A stretch of 64,000 nt of DNA from Limnoperna fortunei (Eukaryota; Mollusca; Bivalvia; Mytilida; Modiolidae): NCBI GenBank assembly GCA_944474755.1, contig OX104125.1, positions 44,035,899 to 44,099,898 of the forward strand, written 5' to 3'. Both the position numbers and the translations under genes were made by a program. The first letter of the stretch is position 1. Each line of letters starts with the position of its first letter. Under the pieces are notes generated by a model that saw only the letters and a list, made by a program, of their open reading frames with translations, had not been told where the DNA came from and ran no database searches. Positions 33,346 through 44,882 of this stretch are shown piece by piece.

Positions 33346-35054
33346 GTAAATTCTCTTAACCTAAGTGATTTTGTTGACATTTTACCTTTTATTACTTGTC
33401 TAAACAATATTTGTTACTCTCTTATTTTGAACATGTTATTGAATATCACACTGTTCCGGATGTGTCTGTGTTGGTCGAGTGGTCAGAGTAGCCATTAACT
33501 ATCGATGAACGGCGTGTCAAAATATCAGCATGACATGGTCATTATCCTAATTGTGGAATGAATTTCCGGCGCATGGCAGCATGAACAAAAGAGAAAATTT
33601 TCTCCTTTATTCGTGATTTTGCTTATAACTGCTATTCCTTTGTATATTTTTAAAAGTATGGCATTACTATAGAACATTGATTTTGTTTCCAGTCAACGTC
33701 CTTACAGCACTTCATAAAGAATGAAATATGGTACAATGTGACACGACATTGAAAATTAAAAATTATTCTTAAACTCGAGGGTTTAATCACCGCATAAAGA
33801 CACCCATACGGATTTCCTCATTTATATGAAATTTAGATGCATATGTGTAGTGCCCCATATATGAAATTTCAAATGAAAAAAGATTTCTGTAATCAAAAAT
33901 TTAAAATGTTTCGCCTGTTCGGCTACTTTTGCCATGTCCATCTGTTACGATAATGACCCCTGACTTCTGGATATTTTCTCGCCAAAACCTTTATCGACAA
34001 CTGCCTGCTTTCCTTCCTGTTAGTAAGCTGTTTCTCGGAGTTTTTCGGCTTCGGCTCCTTTCATCAACAAAAATTGAAATGTGATATAGCTAACGATTTT
34101 CCGAAAGTAGCGTGAACAGAACTAAATAATCGATATGAGGTTATTCGTCTTAATGTGTAACGAAATTGCCTATAAATTATGTGTTAATATATAATACTCT
34201 TTCGCATTAGCAAGCAATATAAATATTAGACGTATCCATAGAACTGCTTATTATAACCATAAGAAATTCACGGGTTTCCATTTGTGCAAATTAGATATTT
34301 AGGATTAACATATTAAACAGGTTGCAGTGTCATACACTCCATATCTGCAAACTCTTGTAATTTTGTAAATTTTAACTAGCGAAACATGATGTATTTGGAT
34401 TTGTAAGAGTATTCTGTGCAAAAGTAGTGCTTATAATACACAAAGTCGGGTATATAATGTCATGAACCAGACTCTCATATGTATGCACTTTGCACAAGCC
34501 AAGTGTCATTGCCACTTAATACTAATTTACCACAAGACAATATGATCCAATGGGATAGCCATGCGGAAGCTCGGAAGTCAAGTCTTCCACACCAATTTGT
34601 CAAGAAACACTAGAGAGAATTTTTTATTAAAAATGTCGCAAACACTAGGAGCTTCCGAATAGTAAATCGACCCTGGACTGCCCCAAAAGCTTTACCTTGG
34701 ACACACTAGGACTTAAAGCGACTCCCAGATGAAGGCTTTTACATCATTCAGACCCTAGCTACACCACTCATTCATATGCATTTCTTTTCGGTCTTTCGAC
34801 GCTTGGCATCACATTTTTTATATGCAAATTATTAATTAAATTCATGGATGAACGGGTGCCTTTGATGGTGAGAATAAGAGGAAAAATCCAGAAATTTAAT
34901 GCGACTTTCGTTAAAAGTTAAGTAGGGAGAAGAAGTTGTCCGTGGGTTTTTACTCCTCCCTGACTTCTAGAAAAGGCTTAACCGGGCCCGCTAAGTGATT
35001 TCTAGTAATAATGTACAATCTATGTATTTTATGTTTTGGAAATATCGTCCTCTA
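33346..35054. other. Intergenic with one SINE-head scrap
   Basis: At about 33466-33530 'TTGGTCGAGTGGTCAGAGTA' matches the S1 head A-box region. The remainder of this 1.7-kb stretch shows no exon, RNA gene or known repeat. Confidence 0.45.
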
Positions 35055-35460
35055 TAATGAAGGGTTCCGAGTCCATGTTCGCTCTAAAATCTGATTCTGG
35101 AGAATGCTTAAATGTGTATTTATAATTATAAAAATCTGTGTATTTATAAAGATCTGTGTATTGTTAATTAATTGCGATCTTGTAACGAATGCAAATCCCA
35201 ATAAATGTGAGAACAAGGGAGAAAAATAAAATATTTATTAAAGAACGAGTGAAACGAGATAAAAGAACATCTCTTACTAATTGCTTACTTAACATCTTGT
35301 TATTAGCTATCAAAGTCATTGTAATGATTACATTTTATTTTTATTTGGCTTGTTTGTTTTTTTGAAAATTCTTTAATAGAACACAAAAATCAGTTTAATG
35401 TTAAAACCTAATTATTAGTCTTAAATTAATTTTATCGCAGGGTGTTGGATCCCGGAGATA
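35055..35460 (+). repeat. Dispersed repeat R1, copy 1
   Basis: Shares long blocks with 38812-39165: 'GGGTTCCGAGTCCATGTTCG', 'AATTGCGATCTTGTAACGAA', 'GAGTGAAACGAGATAAAAGA', 'TTGCTTACTTAACATCTT' and 'GTTGGATCCCGGAG'-like ends. Non-coding, family unknown. The second copy interrupts a segmental duplication, which shows that R1 is a mobile or transposed unit. Confidence 0.75.
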
Positions 35461-35924
35461 TGTACAATCGTCGTATGAATGGCATTATCTGAACAGCTAC
35501 CGTGCTTTTTTGTCATTTTTTTATCAGATCATCCCGTACCGACAATCAACATTTGTCTTGGGGGAAAAAACAAATTTTCAAAATAGATACAATCGCTTAA
35601 TAATCTGAGACAAAAATACGGGCTGATTACTTGCTGAGAAAAAATGTTGGTACGACGAACTCACCGATTTTTCAAATATAAATGTGTATACTGGTCTATT
35701 GAGTATGATATGCACACAGAATATTCAACCTGCAACATGCATTTTTGTGTGTATCATTCACTTTTGGAAAACATTCGAAAAGAAACGCTATAATATAGAA
35801 TATTTTTAGCCGAAATAAGCGGAAGTGTAAAGCTTTAAGACGTTCTTATTTTAAACGGTAAAAATATGTTTATTTCTCTAGAGATAATTTTTGTTCGAAA
35901 ACCGAATAGAATATCTGTTTTTTT

Positions 35925-36130
35925 GTCTTTGTTAGTCCTGTAGTTGCTTTATGTTGGTTGTTGGTTCTGGAGTTGCCGGTTTCTCGGACTTTGATTTGTG
36001 GATTGTCTCTTTTGACATTTTCATCGGTGTTTTGTATTTTGTTATTACCTTCATCCTAAATGATGGCACACAAAAATGCGATTCCTTTATATCAGTTTTT
36101 TTGTCTTTGTTAGTCCTTGATGATGGCACA
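35925..36130 (+). repeat. Dispersed repeat R2 fragment and short local duplication
   Basis: 'GTTGGTTCTGGAGTTGCCGG', 'TTTCTCGGACTTTGATTT' and 'TGGATTGTC' recur at 63490-63560 and inverted at 39330-39390. 'TTTTTTTGTCTTTGTTAGTC' and 'GATGGCACACAAA.ATGCGA' are each repeated within 200 bp. Overlapping open frames on both strands are not considered genes. Confidence 0.6.
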
Positions 36131-37014
36131 CAAACATGCGAGAATGCAGGAATGAAAAAAAAGACAGATGTTTCTGTTATTTCTTGAGTGTGTATGGCTC
36201 AATCCGTCAGTGGTATTGCTGTTTTCAAACTTTTTTTTATTATTTTTGTTTATTTGTATGGAACCAACAATATAAATATAATCGAACCAACTCAAGATCT
36301 AGTTGGTTATTATTAGATAATTTTATTTTTCTAATTTTTCCATAATATTCGAACAGCTTGACCGTTGCGGATAAATAGTTCTTGTCACTATAGCGATATG
36401 TGGTTCTCATCTGTTAATTTGTTTACAATAAGGTAGCCGGGCAGGTATAGCGAACACAAATAAAGGTTAAAAACCCTAAAAGTACACAATTAACAATACA
36501 GCAATGCAAGAGTGTACACAACAGTTCAATTGATATATCCATTACAGTAATTTAAATGTATCCTTTGCCATGTGAAGAAAGCCAAACAAAATAATAATCC
36601 TAACAGTAAGAGCAAATTCTTTTCGAAGCTGTAATTTTTTCAGTTGTAAATTACGATACTTTGTAGTATAAATTGGTACGATTTAATACATAAGTATTTA
36701 TTAAATATCAATAAACAGGTAAATAGTATTTACTGGACATACATATTACAATGAACACAAACACAGTCATGAGACAATACAATAAAAACATAGAAACACT
36801 GAGTTATACGTAAGACATATATTTGGTTTCACGCATGGTCTACTCGTACAATTGGACTATGCAAATTAATCTTTACACAATAAATAAAATAACACCATTG
36901 ATTAAATATTATGAAGTAGGATTTATCTAATAATGATGATTTGTGAAAGATATTAAATTAATATATAATTAATATACCAATAAATCGATGCACTCATTAT
37001 TCAAGTACATAGGT
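36131..37014. other. Intergenic, no gene seen
   Basis: AT-rich. Nothing recognised. Confidence 0.45.
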
Positions 37015-37439
37015 ATAGCCAACGCCGCAAGACAGGATGTATGAAACCGTATACTTTCTTTGATGATTTTACAGATCCCAATTTTCAACTTTCATCCGAC
37101 GTTACAAAATTTCTACTGTGACGTGATTTTACATATAGTTTTCCGAAATCCAAATCGGACACGTTTATGACGTTTTGATCGGATCAGGAATGTTTATTGA
37201 ACCGGACATGTTTCTGAGTACTGCATATATAAATATAATTTTGTGTAAATTAGTTAATTCACGTCTCTCAAAAGATATTAAAGATTTTAACAAAAAAGAT
37301 TCTAATTCTGCCAAACTGTTCTCAGAAAATCTAACACTTAAATCGTCTCTTCATGGATATTTATTTACTTTCATCTTAAAAACTGCTTCTGCACATTCAC
37401 TTTCAGTTAGTATATGTACCATACAAAACATGTGAGACA

Positions 37440-37805
37440 ACCATTAGAGTACCCTAACCCAAGGCAAAATAACTAATGCATAAAATCGAAAGGACAAAGA
37501 AAAAGTAGCTACATACACTTTATATATTAATAGAGGCGATATTGCAATGCTTCACTAAGGAACCAAGCATCCGCCACCTTGTTATACTCTACGGTACTAA
37601 CACGAGAACACACATTCTTACCACCATTCTTCCTTGCAAACTGTCACATATGTTCATTTTTTTCATGGGTCAATCAAGTTGTGGAATCCTTACCGTACAA
37701 CGTCACAAGAAGTCTGGACTCATTCGTCTAATGTCATATTATGCCTCTTTTAGTGATAAAAATAGCTTTTATCTTAATTTAAAGTTTGGTGGAGAAATCC
37801 TATAG
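37440..37805 (+). pseudogene. LINE-D RT C-terminal fragment (copy A)
   Basis: Decayed C-terminal piece of a LINE ORF2: 'CGAAAGGACA.AGAAAAAGTA', 'CAAGCATCCGCCACCTTGTT', 'CCGTACAACGTCACAAGAAG' and 'CTCATTCGTCTAATG'. Its counterpart at 42150-42480 shows the protein motif SRAYKTYARQKLEYYSII. Frames are broken. Confidence 0.65.
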
Positions 37806-38100
37806 TATTTATGATGGTTTAATTTTGTTATTTTAACATTTTCTTGTATGTGCATACCAGAAATCATCAGCATGTACACTGTAGATGTTGAAGATGAGAC
37901 AATCGACTGACAATCAATGTATCAGATGAGTTATATTAATGTGTCTGGTTTCCTGTTTTCTTTTAAAGGATTTGACTGAAGGGAAACTGATTACTCTATC
38001 AAGGAATTTGAGTGCAAATGTTGTTTTTGTTTATGATTTGTATCATGTGTGCTTTTTTAAATACGGATTTGTAATTGACTTTTGGCTGTTGTTATAAAAT

Positions 38101-38341
38101 ATGTGTTTGTTTGTTTGTTTGAATAGTGATAAACGGACTTTCTGCAATTTTTCATCCGAGTAACCGGAGAAATCCCCTTACCGTCGGTATGTAAAATGGT
38201 AATCCTTGTCAATTAAGATTGAAGACAAGCTTACCCTGCCAGCAGTGAGACTCGAACCCAGAACCTCAGTGTTGAACGACCACGTGATCAATAACAAACG
38301 AACTACCTTAGCCATTCAGCCATTGAGCCACCGATGCCCCT
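38101..38341 (-). mobile_element. S1 SINE at the shared duplication site (copy A)
   Basis: Minus-strand SINE with tail 'TTTGTTTGTTTGTTTG', 'AATCCTTGTCAATTAAGATT', 'GTGAGACTCGAACCC' and head 'CAGCCATTGAGCCACCGATG'. It sits at the same place as the SINE at 43362-43592 in copy B, so it predates the duplication. Confidence 0.88.
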
Positions 38342-38811
38342 AAAAATATTTGAAGACCTTATGACAATTAAAGTCTTACATTGACATATCAATTTAATAT
38401 TGTATAAATATTCATACAAGTTCATCGAAACTGAAATCCAAAGTTGTGATTTATTGAATTACAACGACAATTTCATTATTTACTTTACTGGTTGAAATTT
38501 ATCGTCGCAATAACGAATGGGATGATCGTTAGGTGTATCTCTCAGCATGTTTCGTTTTTGTTCCTGAGCTCGCACCGCATATGACAATTAATCATGTACG
38601 ATACACTTTCTGAACATACAGTATCATTCATTTTAGGGGATTTTGGTTGCCTATTAGTAAGTTGTATATTTGAGTATTAATTGTCCGTTGTGTTCGCGAG
38701 TTTTCTGTGTAATGGCTTTGTAACTGTGTTTCTTTTGAATTTACGATAGAGAGGAACACGAGTAACATATAAATATCCGTCAATATATATGGGAAATTTC
38801 ATCCTCCCAAA

Positions 38812-39165
38812 TGAGGGGTTCCGAGTCCATGTTCGCTCTAAAATATGAATCTGGAGAATGCAGAAATGTCTATTTATATTTATAAAGATCTGTGTATTGT
38901 TAATTAATTGCGATCTTGTAACGAATGCTAATCCTAATTAATGTGAGAAAAGGTGAGAAAAAAAGAAACATTTATTACAGGACTAGTGAAACGAGATAAA
39001 AGAACATCTCTTACTAATTGCTTACTTAACATCTTCTTATCAGCTATCAAAGTCATTGTATTGATTACAGATTATTTTTATTTGGCTTGGTTGATTTTTA
39101 GACAATTCATTCTTATTAGTCTTAACGGAATTTTGTCACAGGATTTTGGATCCCGGAGTTAAAGA
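38812..39165 (+). repeat. Dispersed repeat R1, copy 2 (within duplication A)
   Basis: Direct repeat of 35055-35460, with small indels. Absent from the equivalent position in copy B (around 44400), so it probably inserted after the duplication. Confidence 0.75.
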
Positions 39166-39169
39166 TGTT

Positions 39170-39540
39170 ATGTACAGATAGCCCATAACGAGCAACCAAT
39201 TCATGTTGATGACCATAATATTTAGCAGGAACAACTCAACAAGAATGTCTCAAATAGTAACTCCATATAGACACGCCATTTTACTATGAATGAAGGTAAT
39301 GGCAAATTACCCACTACCGGGGAAACTAAAAAATGACAATCCACAAATCAAGTCCAAGAAACCTGCAGACTCCAGAACCAACAACCAAATATATAGTAAC
39401 TAAAGCAATGGATCAGACTTGGTACAGACATTTCAAAAGAAATGTTAGGTAAAACCAGGTTTTATGGCATGCCAACCCTCCCGCTTTCATTACTGTAGTA
39501 TGTGAGTTGGTAAGTTGATTCAAATGTATGGACATGAATG
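39170..39540 (-). repeat. Decayed Penelope-like RT scrap and R2 copy
   Basis: On the minus strand about 39170-39290 contains a piece reading FYGHQHELV-like, comparable to the KFYG..HDL motif of the element at 10.6 kb; copy B has the same piece at 44405-44530. About 39290-39505 is an inverted R2 copy ('TGGCATGCCA', 'TTTCAAAAGAAATG'), missing from copy B. Confidence 0.45.
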
Positions 39541-39639
39541 GACACATTGTTGAAATGTAATACTTATTTTTCTACCGACTGTTTAATTGTAACTTTATGG
39601 CTTATACGGTTTCCTCATATTAGTAATATATTTTTGTGT

Positions 39640-40345
39640 CCTCTGCTTTTCCCTTCTTTGCCTTCCCTACTTGAGCTTCCTTTAGACCACCTACGCTTGC
39701 TACTTCCCTTTTATTACCCTTTCCTCCTTTTTTACTCTTTCCACCTTTTTTACTTTTTCCTTCTCTTTGACTCTTTCTTCCTTTTTTACTCTTTCCTGTT
39801 CTTTTACTCTCCTCCTTTTTTACTCTTTTCTCTTTCTTTACTCTTTCCACCTTTTTTATTCTTTCCTCCGTTTTTACTCTTGCCTCCATTTTTTACTCCT
39901 GCCTCTCTTTTTTACTCCTGCCTCCATATTTACTCTTGCCTCCCTTTTTTACTCTTGCCTCCATATTTACTCTTTCCACCTTTTTTCACTCTTTCCTCCT
40001 TTTTTATTCTTTCCACCTTTTTTACTCCTGCCTCCCTTTTTACTCCTGCCTCCCTTTTTACTCCTGCCTCCCTTTTTACTCTTGCCTCCCTTTTTTACTC
40101 TTGCCTCCATATTTACTCTTTCCATTTTTTTTTATACTTTTGCCTCCTTTTTTACTTTTTCCTCACTTTTTACTCTTACCTCCCTTTTTACTCCAGGCCC
40201 CCTTTACTTTTTCCTCCCTTTTTACTCTTGCCTCCCTTTTTACTCTTGCTTCCCTTTTTAATCTTGCTTTTTTGTGGCTACTATCGCTGTCACTGCTGCT
40301 ATTATCGCCCTCAATGATTATGATTTGTTGCTCCGCAGCTGCTTT
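39640..40345 (-). pseudogene. Decayed copy of the lectin last exon with expanded repeat tract
   Basis: Minus-strand paralogue of lectin exon 5 (45095-44883). It starts at 40345 with codons for KAAAEQQIIII, then EGDNSSSDSDSSH. The acceptor AG is replaced by GG. A single-base deletion after the His codon shifts the frame from GGKSKK repeats to ARVKKE-type repeats, and the homologous stop codon is lost near 39690. The 18-bp pyrimidine-rich repeat (plus strand 'CCTTTTTTACTCTTGCCTC') is expanded to about 550 bp, against roughly 120 bp in the intact gene. Long K/E/R-rich and F/L-rich frames on both strands are artefacts of this tract. The upstream lectin-domain exons are absent, so this is a partial, dead gene copy. 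Confidence 0.8.
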
Positions 40346-40385
40346 CCATCGACAAAAAACACAATATTAATATACAAAATAATTA

Positions 40386-41484
40386 TAGGATTTAACGATT
40401 ATTTTCGGTAATTCATTGGTGTATGAACGAGGTGGACTCGCTCACAAACAAATAAACAGCCGAATGATTAGTTCCCCATTGTACCGCGGTTTACATATGT
40501 AACGTCATGTGTGACGTCATATCATTTAAAACGCAATGCAAACCTAGATAGACATTCTTTCTTTAATACGTACAGGAAAAAAACAAAAGTTGTCATTATT
40601 TGATGGATTTATCATTGAAAATGGAAGGAGCAGTGCTAAAACATGGAGATGGATTCAAAACCGTGCATCTTGTTCATTTCGTTGATTTCTTGCGACTGAG
40701 GAAATAGAAGTTATTATTACCGTTACGGCTATTGTGTGTATTTACAATGATTTTTTTTAATTGAAAAGACTAGAAACGCACATTTTTAAGTATTGTTTAT
40801 ATATGACTTCACACACGCATTTTTCACACTCGAATTCAGCTATTTCCTTTCATTTAGCAATTTAAAAATGATGTAAAAATGAACCCAAAGCAGATTGTAC
40901 TGTTAAAATCTTGTAAGCATTTATCTAAAGAAATGATTCTATAATAATAATATACATCTACAACTAAATAACTTTCGGTTTAAGCTATTCATCGCTCAAG
41001 ATACTTTAATCGCAAAAATGCAGGTGTACTGGCTCGAATTTATTGTCTGAAGCGTACACGACACATGGCCGCTATATTTGTTTACGTTTAGCAACAAAAA
41101 AGTAGTTCCACAAACGGCGTTCATCAACGTATAAACGGATCTGGAAATTACTGGTTTAAGGCTTTTTGACAAATCAAAAATGACAATAAGCGTAAATGAA
41201 GGTAAGAGAAGAATTATAGATACTTGTGTTCCTTATATTACTATGTGTCCTATTTTTCTGTCATTAACGATGAAATACGTGGAGACTTCCGGATGATCGC
41301 CATGTTGAGGTAGTCACGAATTTGTTCGGGTCCACAAAAAAACTTTAACTATATCTATAAGTAACTGACCTGGTAAGGATTAATTATTCATACAGATGTC
41401 TTTAATATGTTTGTCATATGCAATTTTCTAAACATTGAAGAAAACTTATTTAGCGTTATGCACAACTTACGAAAAATGGCTTGA
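40386..41484. other. Intergenic, no gene seen
   Basis: Searched for lectin-domain exons upstream of the pseudo-exon; none found. No other feature supported. Confidence 0.5.
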
Positions 41485-42115
41485 CACAGACAACAGAGCT
41501 AGATGGGAGATAAACACCGCCAATGGCATTAGATGGATGTATAGCGCTACATAGGAAGTGTGATACAGCATATGGCGGTATTAAGACAGGATGTTTAACA
41601 CAGCTATAGTGTAAGATAAAAGTTTATCCAACACAGGCTACGGCGTTACACAGGACGTTAGAATAGTTTGTAGTTCTATACACGATGTCTGCATTGATTT
41701 TTAAACTAACCATGAACTTATTTTAAATCTAAAACAGACACAGCCTATGGCGCTAGAAGGAACGTTTGGCATTGCCTACGGCACTACAGGAGGTTTATTA
41801 CAACCAACGCCGCAAAACAGGATGTATAAAACAGCTTACGACGCTACAAAGAACCTTGACACTGCCTTCGGCACTAGACATGAGTTTGACACAGCCAACG
41901 CCGTGAGACAGGATGTATGACTCAGCCAACGCCATGAGACAAGATGTACGACTCAGCCGACGGCACTAGAAAGAACGTTTGATGCAGCTACGACACAAGA
42001 CAGAACGTTTGACAGTCAACACCGCACGACAGGATATATGACTCAGACTACGCCCATAAAAGGAACTTTTGACACAACCAATGACTCTAGACATAACGTA
42101 TGATAAAGTCTATTC
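41485..42115. repeat. Diverged ~30-33-bp tandem repeat
   Basis: Repeated motif of the form 'ACACAGCCTACGGCACTAGA' then 'CAGGATGTTTG', about 17 diverged copies (for example at 41744, 41775, 41854, 41887, 41917, 41949). It ends where the homology to copy A begins; copy A retains only one or two units at about 37015-37060. Confidence 0.75.
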
Positions 42116-42149
42116 TCTTTGATGATTTTACGGCTGCCCCATTCGATTT

Positions 42150-42840
42150 CAGCCAGTGTCAAGAGCATACAAAACTTACGCAAGACAAAAACTAGAATAC
42201 TATAGTATCATCTGCAACACGCGGCAAAACAACTTATTCATATACTTGAAAGGACACAGAAAAGAGCAGCTAGATACACTTTATACTAATATATACCATT
42301 ATATATACCATATCATTTTTAGTGCCATGTTAAGATGCAACAAAAGATGGAACCAAGCATCCGCCACCTTGTTATACAAAATATGTAGTAAATAGTTGTG
42401 GAATACTCTACCGTAAAACGTCAAATCAAGAGCAGACTCGTCTGTCTAATGCAATATTATTCTAATACCTCTATTAGTTATAAAATTGTTTTTTTTCTTA
42501 ATTTAAAGTTTTACTGAAAAAATACCTCTTGATACTGTAGTATCACCTGCAAACCACGGCAAAACAACATATGAAACTCGAAAGGACACAGAAAAGAGCA
42601 CTTAGATACACTATATACCAATATAGCTACAAGAGCGGTGATAATGCCATGCTACACCAACAGAAGGAACCAAGCATCTGCCATTTTTAGTAGGTCAAGT
42701 TGTGGAGTTCCCTACCGTACAACGTCACAACAAGTCCAGACTCATTCGTCCAATGGTAAATTCTTCTTAAACCTCTATTATTAGTTATAAAATTGCGTTT
42801 ATCTCAATTTAGTTTTATTGAAAAAAAAATACTCTTATGT
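42150..42840 (+). pseudogene. Two tandem LINE-D RT C-terminal fragments
   Basis: First piece (42150-42540): an open frame with SRAYKTYARQKLEYYS and RKEQLDTLYTN, the region after the RT thumb in Jockey/CR1-like LINEs, then 'CAAGCATCCGCCACCTTGTT'. Second piece (42545-42840) repeats 'AGTATCACCTGCAA', 'GAAAGGACACAGAAAAGAGC', 'AACCAAGCATCTGCC' and 'CCGTACAACGTCACAAC'. Both are frameshifted, and the pair is a local tandem duplication. Confidence 0.75.
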
Positions 42841-43361
42841 ATGCTGAGTTTATTTTGTTATTTCAAACATCCTTTCATATGCGTACTAGAAATCATTAGC
42901 GATACTACACATAGTAATAAGTTATGTCAATGTTTCATGTTTTCTTTTAAATTATTTGACTATTCCCTGTTGTTAAATTGAAGGGGCACTGCTTCCTCTT
43001 TTCAAGCTTTGGAGTGCATTCGATGTTTTGTTTCTAAATTTATGTTTCTGATTTATATAATGTGTGCTTTTCTTAATTGGGATTTGCAATTATGTCTCCC
43101 AAACATTTTGTTTTGTCCGTTTTCTTTTTATTATTCTTCTTTTTTCTTTCCGCTCAATCCTGTCCGCAAAGTTTCTCTGAGATGCAATGTCCATTCAATA
43201 GTAAACTTTAGGAACATGTTATAGGTAACCTGAGGTTTTGCAACCTTTTGGAATTTTCAAAATGGCTGCCGTTTCCAATTATTGATAGTTGTAATTGCCA
43301 TTGACTTTTGGCTGCTGTTGGTCGGTTACCTTTCTTATATGTCTTTTAATAAAATATTTGA

Positions 43362-43592
43362 TTGTTTGTTTGTCTGAATAGTGTTTAACGCCACTATCAG
43401 CAATTTGTCAGCTATATCATGGCGTCCAGTTTTTATTAGAGCGGAAGCTTGAGAACCCGGAGAAAACCGCCGATCTTCCTTTAGATTTGAGACAAGTGCA
43501 CCCTGCCCGCAGTTAGACTCGAACTCGCAACCTCAGTGTTTACGTGATCAATAGTAGATGAACTACCTTACCCATTCGGCCAGCGAAACCCC
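43362..43592 (-). mobile_element. S1 SINE at the shared duplication site (copy B)
   Basis: Minus-strand SINE, 'TGTTTGTTTGTCTGAATAG' tail side, 'TATATCATGGCGTCCAGTTT', 'AGTTAGACTCGAACTCGCAA', head 'CATTCGGCCAGCG'. Positional counterpart of 38101-38341. Confidence 0.88.
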
Positions 43593-43880
43593 TAAAATAT
43601 TTTGAAGACCTTATATATGACGATTTAAGTCTAACAATTACATGTAAAATCACATTACTTGATTGTTTTATTACAGTTCATTTTACAGCGTTTTAATGAT
43701 ATGGCATACATTGAAGTCGAAAATTGCGATTTAATTATTTGACAATTTCTTTGCTATTTTATAATTAACTTTACTGTTGGAATTTTCTGGTCGCCATAAC
43801 GAATGGGATGATCATATTTTGTTTCTCTCATCAATCATGGTTTCGTTGTTTGTTCCGAGACTCACACTGCATATGACAAT

Positions 43881-44160
43881 AAATAGCGTAAGTTTGTTTG
43901 TTTGTTTGAATGGTGTTTTAACGCCACTTTCAGCAATTTTTCAGCTATTTCATGGCGTCCAGTTTTTATTGGGGGAGGAAGCCGGAGTACCCGGAGAGAA
44001 CCCCCGACCTGCGGTAGGAAAACTGGCAATCCTTGTCAATTATGATTGGAGTCGAGTACACCCTGCCTGCAGTGAGAATCGAACCCGCAATCTCAGTGTT
44101 GACAGACCACGTGATCAATAGTAGACGAACTACCTTGCCGCCGAGGCCCCAAATAGCGTA
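43881..44160 (-). mobile_element. Young S1 SINE with perfect 10-bp target duplication
   Basis: Element at 43891-44150 flanked by AAATAGCGTA on both sides (43881-43890 and 44151-44160). Its sequence is very close to the copy at 4904-5174. It lacks 9 bp of the head relative to that copy: the region that should read TGGCCGAGTGGTCAAGG in sense orientation is shortened to GCGGCAAGG, removing the A box. Absent from duplication A, so it inserted after the duplication. Confidence 0.95.
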
Positions 44161-44782
44161 TGTATGATACCTTTCCTGAATATAACGTATCACCCATTTC
44201 AAGTGTTTTTGCTGCGTATTCGTTAGTTGTATATTTGAGATTGATTGTCTGTTGTGTTGGCGAGTTTTTGTTCGCAATTGCTTTGTAATTTTGCATTCGG
44301 GTTTTTCTTTCTTCTGATTACTCCTACGTGTTTTCTATCACATTATGTGTGAAGTAACGAAAAAGGAAAAACGAGTAAGTAACACAAAAATGTCCGTCAA
44401 TATCTATGTCACATGTCACATATAGCCCATAACCACCAATTCATGTTGGTGACCATAAAATTTAGCAGGAATGACCTCAACATGAATATCTGAAGTTGTA
44501 ACTCCAGATGGACACACCATCTTACAATGACACAGTGTTGAAATGTAATACTTATTTTTCTACTCCACTACAACGACACCTAATCTTCTATTAGTTGTGA
44601 CCATTTCACAACTTATTTCAGCATAGAAGTTAATTGATACAGACTTTTCCACAAATAAGTATTGCGTCATTCATCTACTAGTCCAGAAGAAATATTGCAA
44701 TAGGGATTAGACTAAACATTCGAATCGAAATAAGATTTAATATTAAATAATTTATTTCACTCAATTTAATATTTGTATATCT

Positions 44783-44788
44783 TTTATT
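44783..44788 (-). terminator. Candidate polyadenylation signal of the lectin gene
   Basis: AATAAA on the minus strand about 95 bases downstream of the lectin stop codon (44885-44883). A second candidate lies near 44752. Position is plausible for a short 3' UTR; not proven. Confidence 0.45.
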
Positions 44789-44882
44789 AGCTTATACTTT
44801 TTTCTCATACTAGGTAATATATTTTTCTGTGTCCTCTGCTTTTTCCTCCTTTACCTTCACTACTTGAACGCCCTTTGGACCA

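Larger units (their letters stand above)
37015..40385. repeat. Segmental duplication, copy A
   Basis: Collinear with copy B (about 41870-45135). Shared landmarks in order: 'ACGCCG.AGACAGGATGTATG', 'TTTGATGATTTTAC', LINE-D RT pieces, a SINE at the same site, 'CATAACGAATGGGATGATC'-like sequence, 'TGTCCGTCAATAT', 'TAGCCCATAAC', 'TTGAAATGTAATACTTATTT' and a decayed copy of the lectin last exon. Copy A alone carries R1 (38812-39165) and R2 (about 39290-39540). Confidence 0.8.

Noticed and set aside
39538..40370. 259-codon Phe/Leu-rich plus-strand frame that looks like a membrane protein
   Set aside because: It is the complement of the expanded Lys-rich tract of the dead lectin exon; hydrophobicity comes from poly-T and poly-C.
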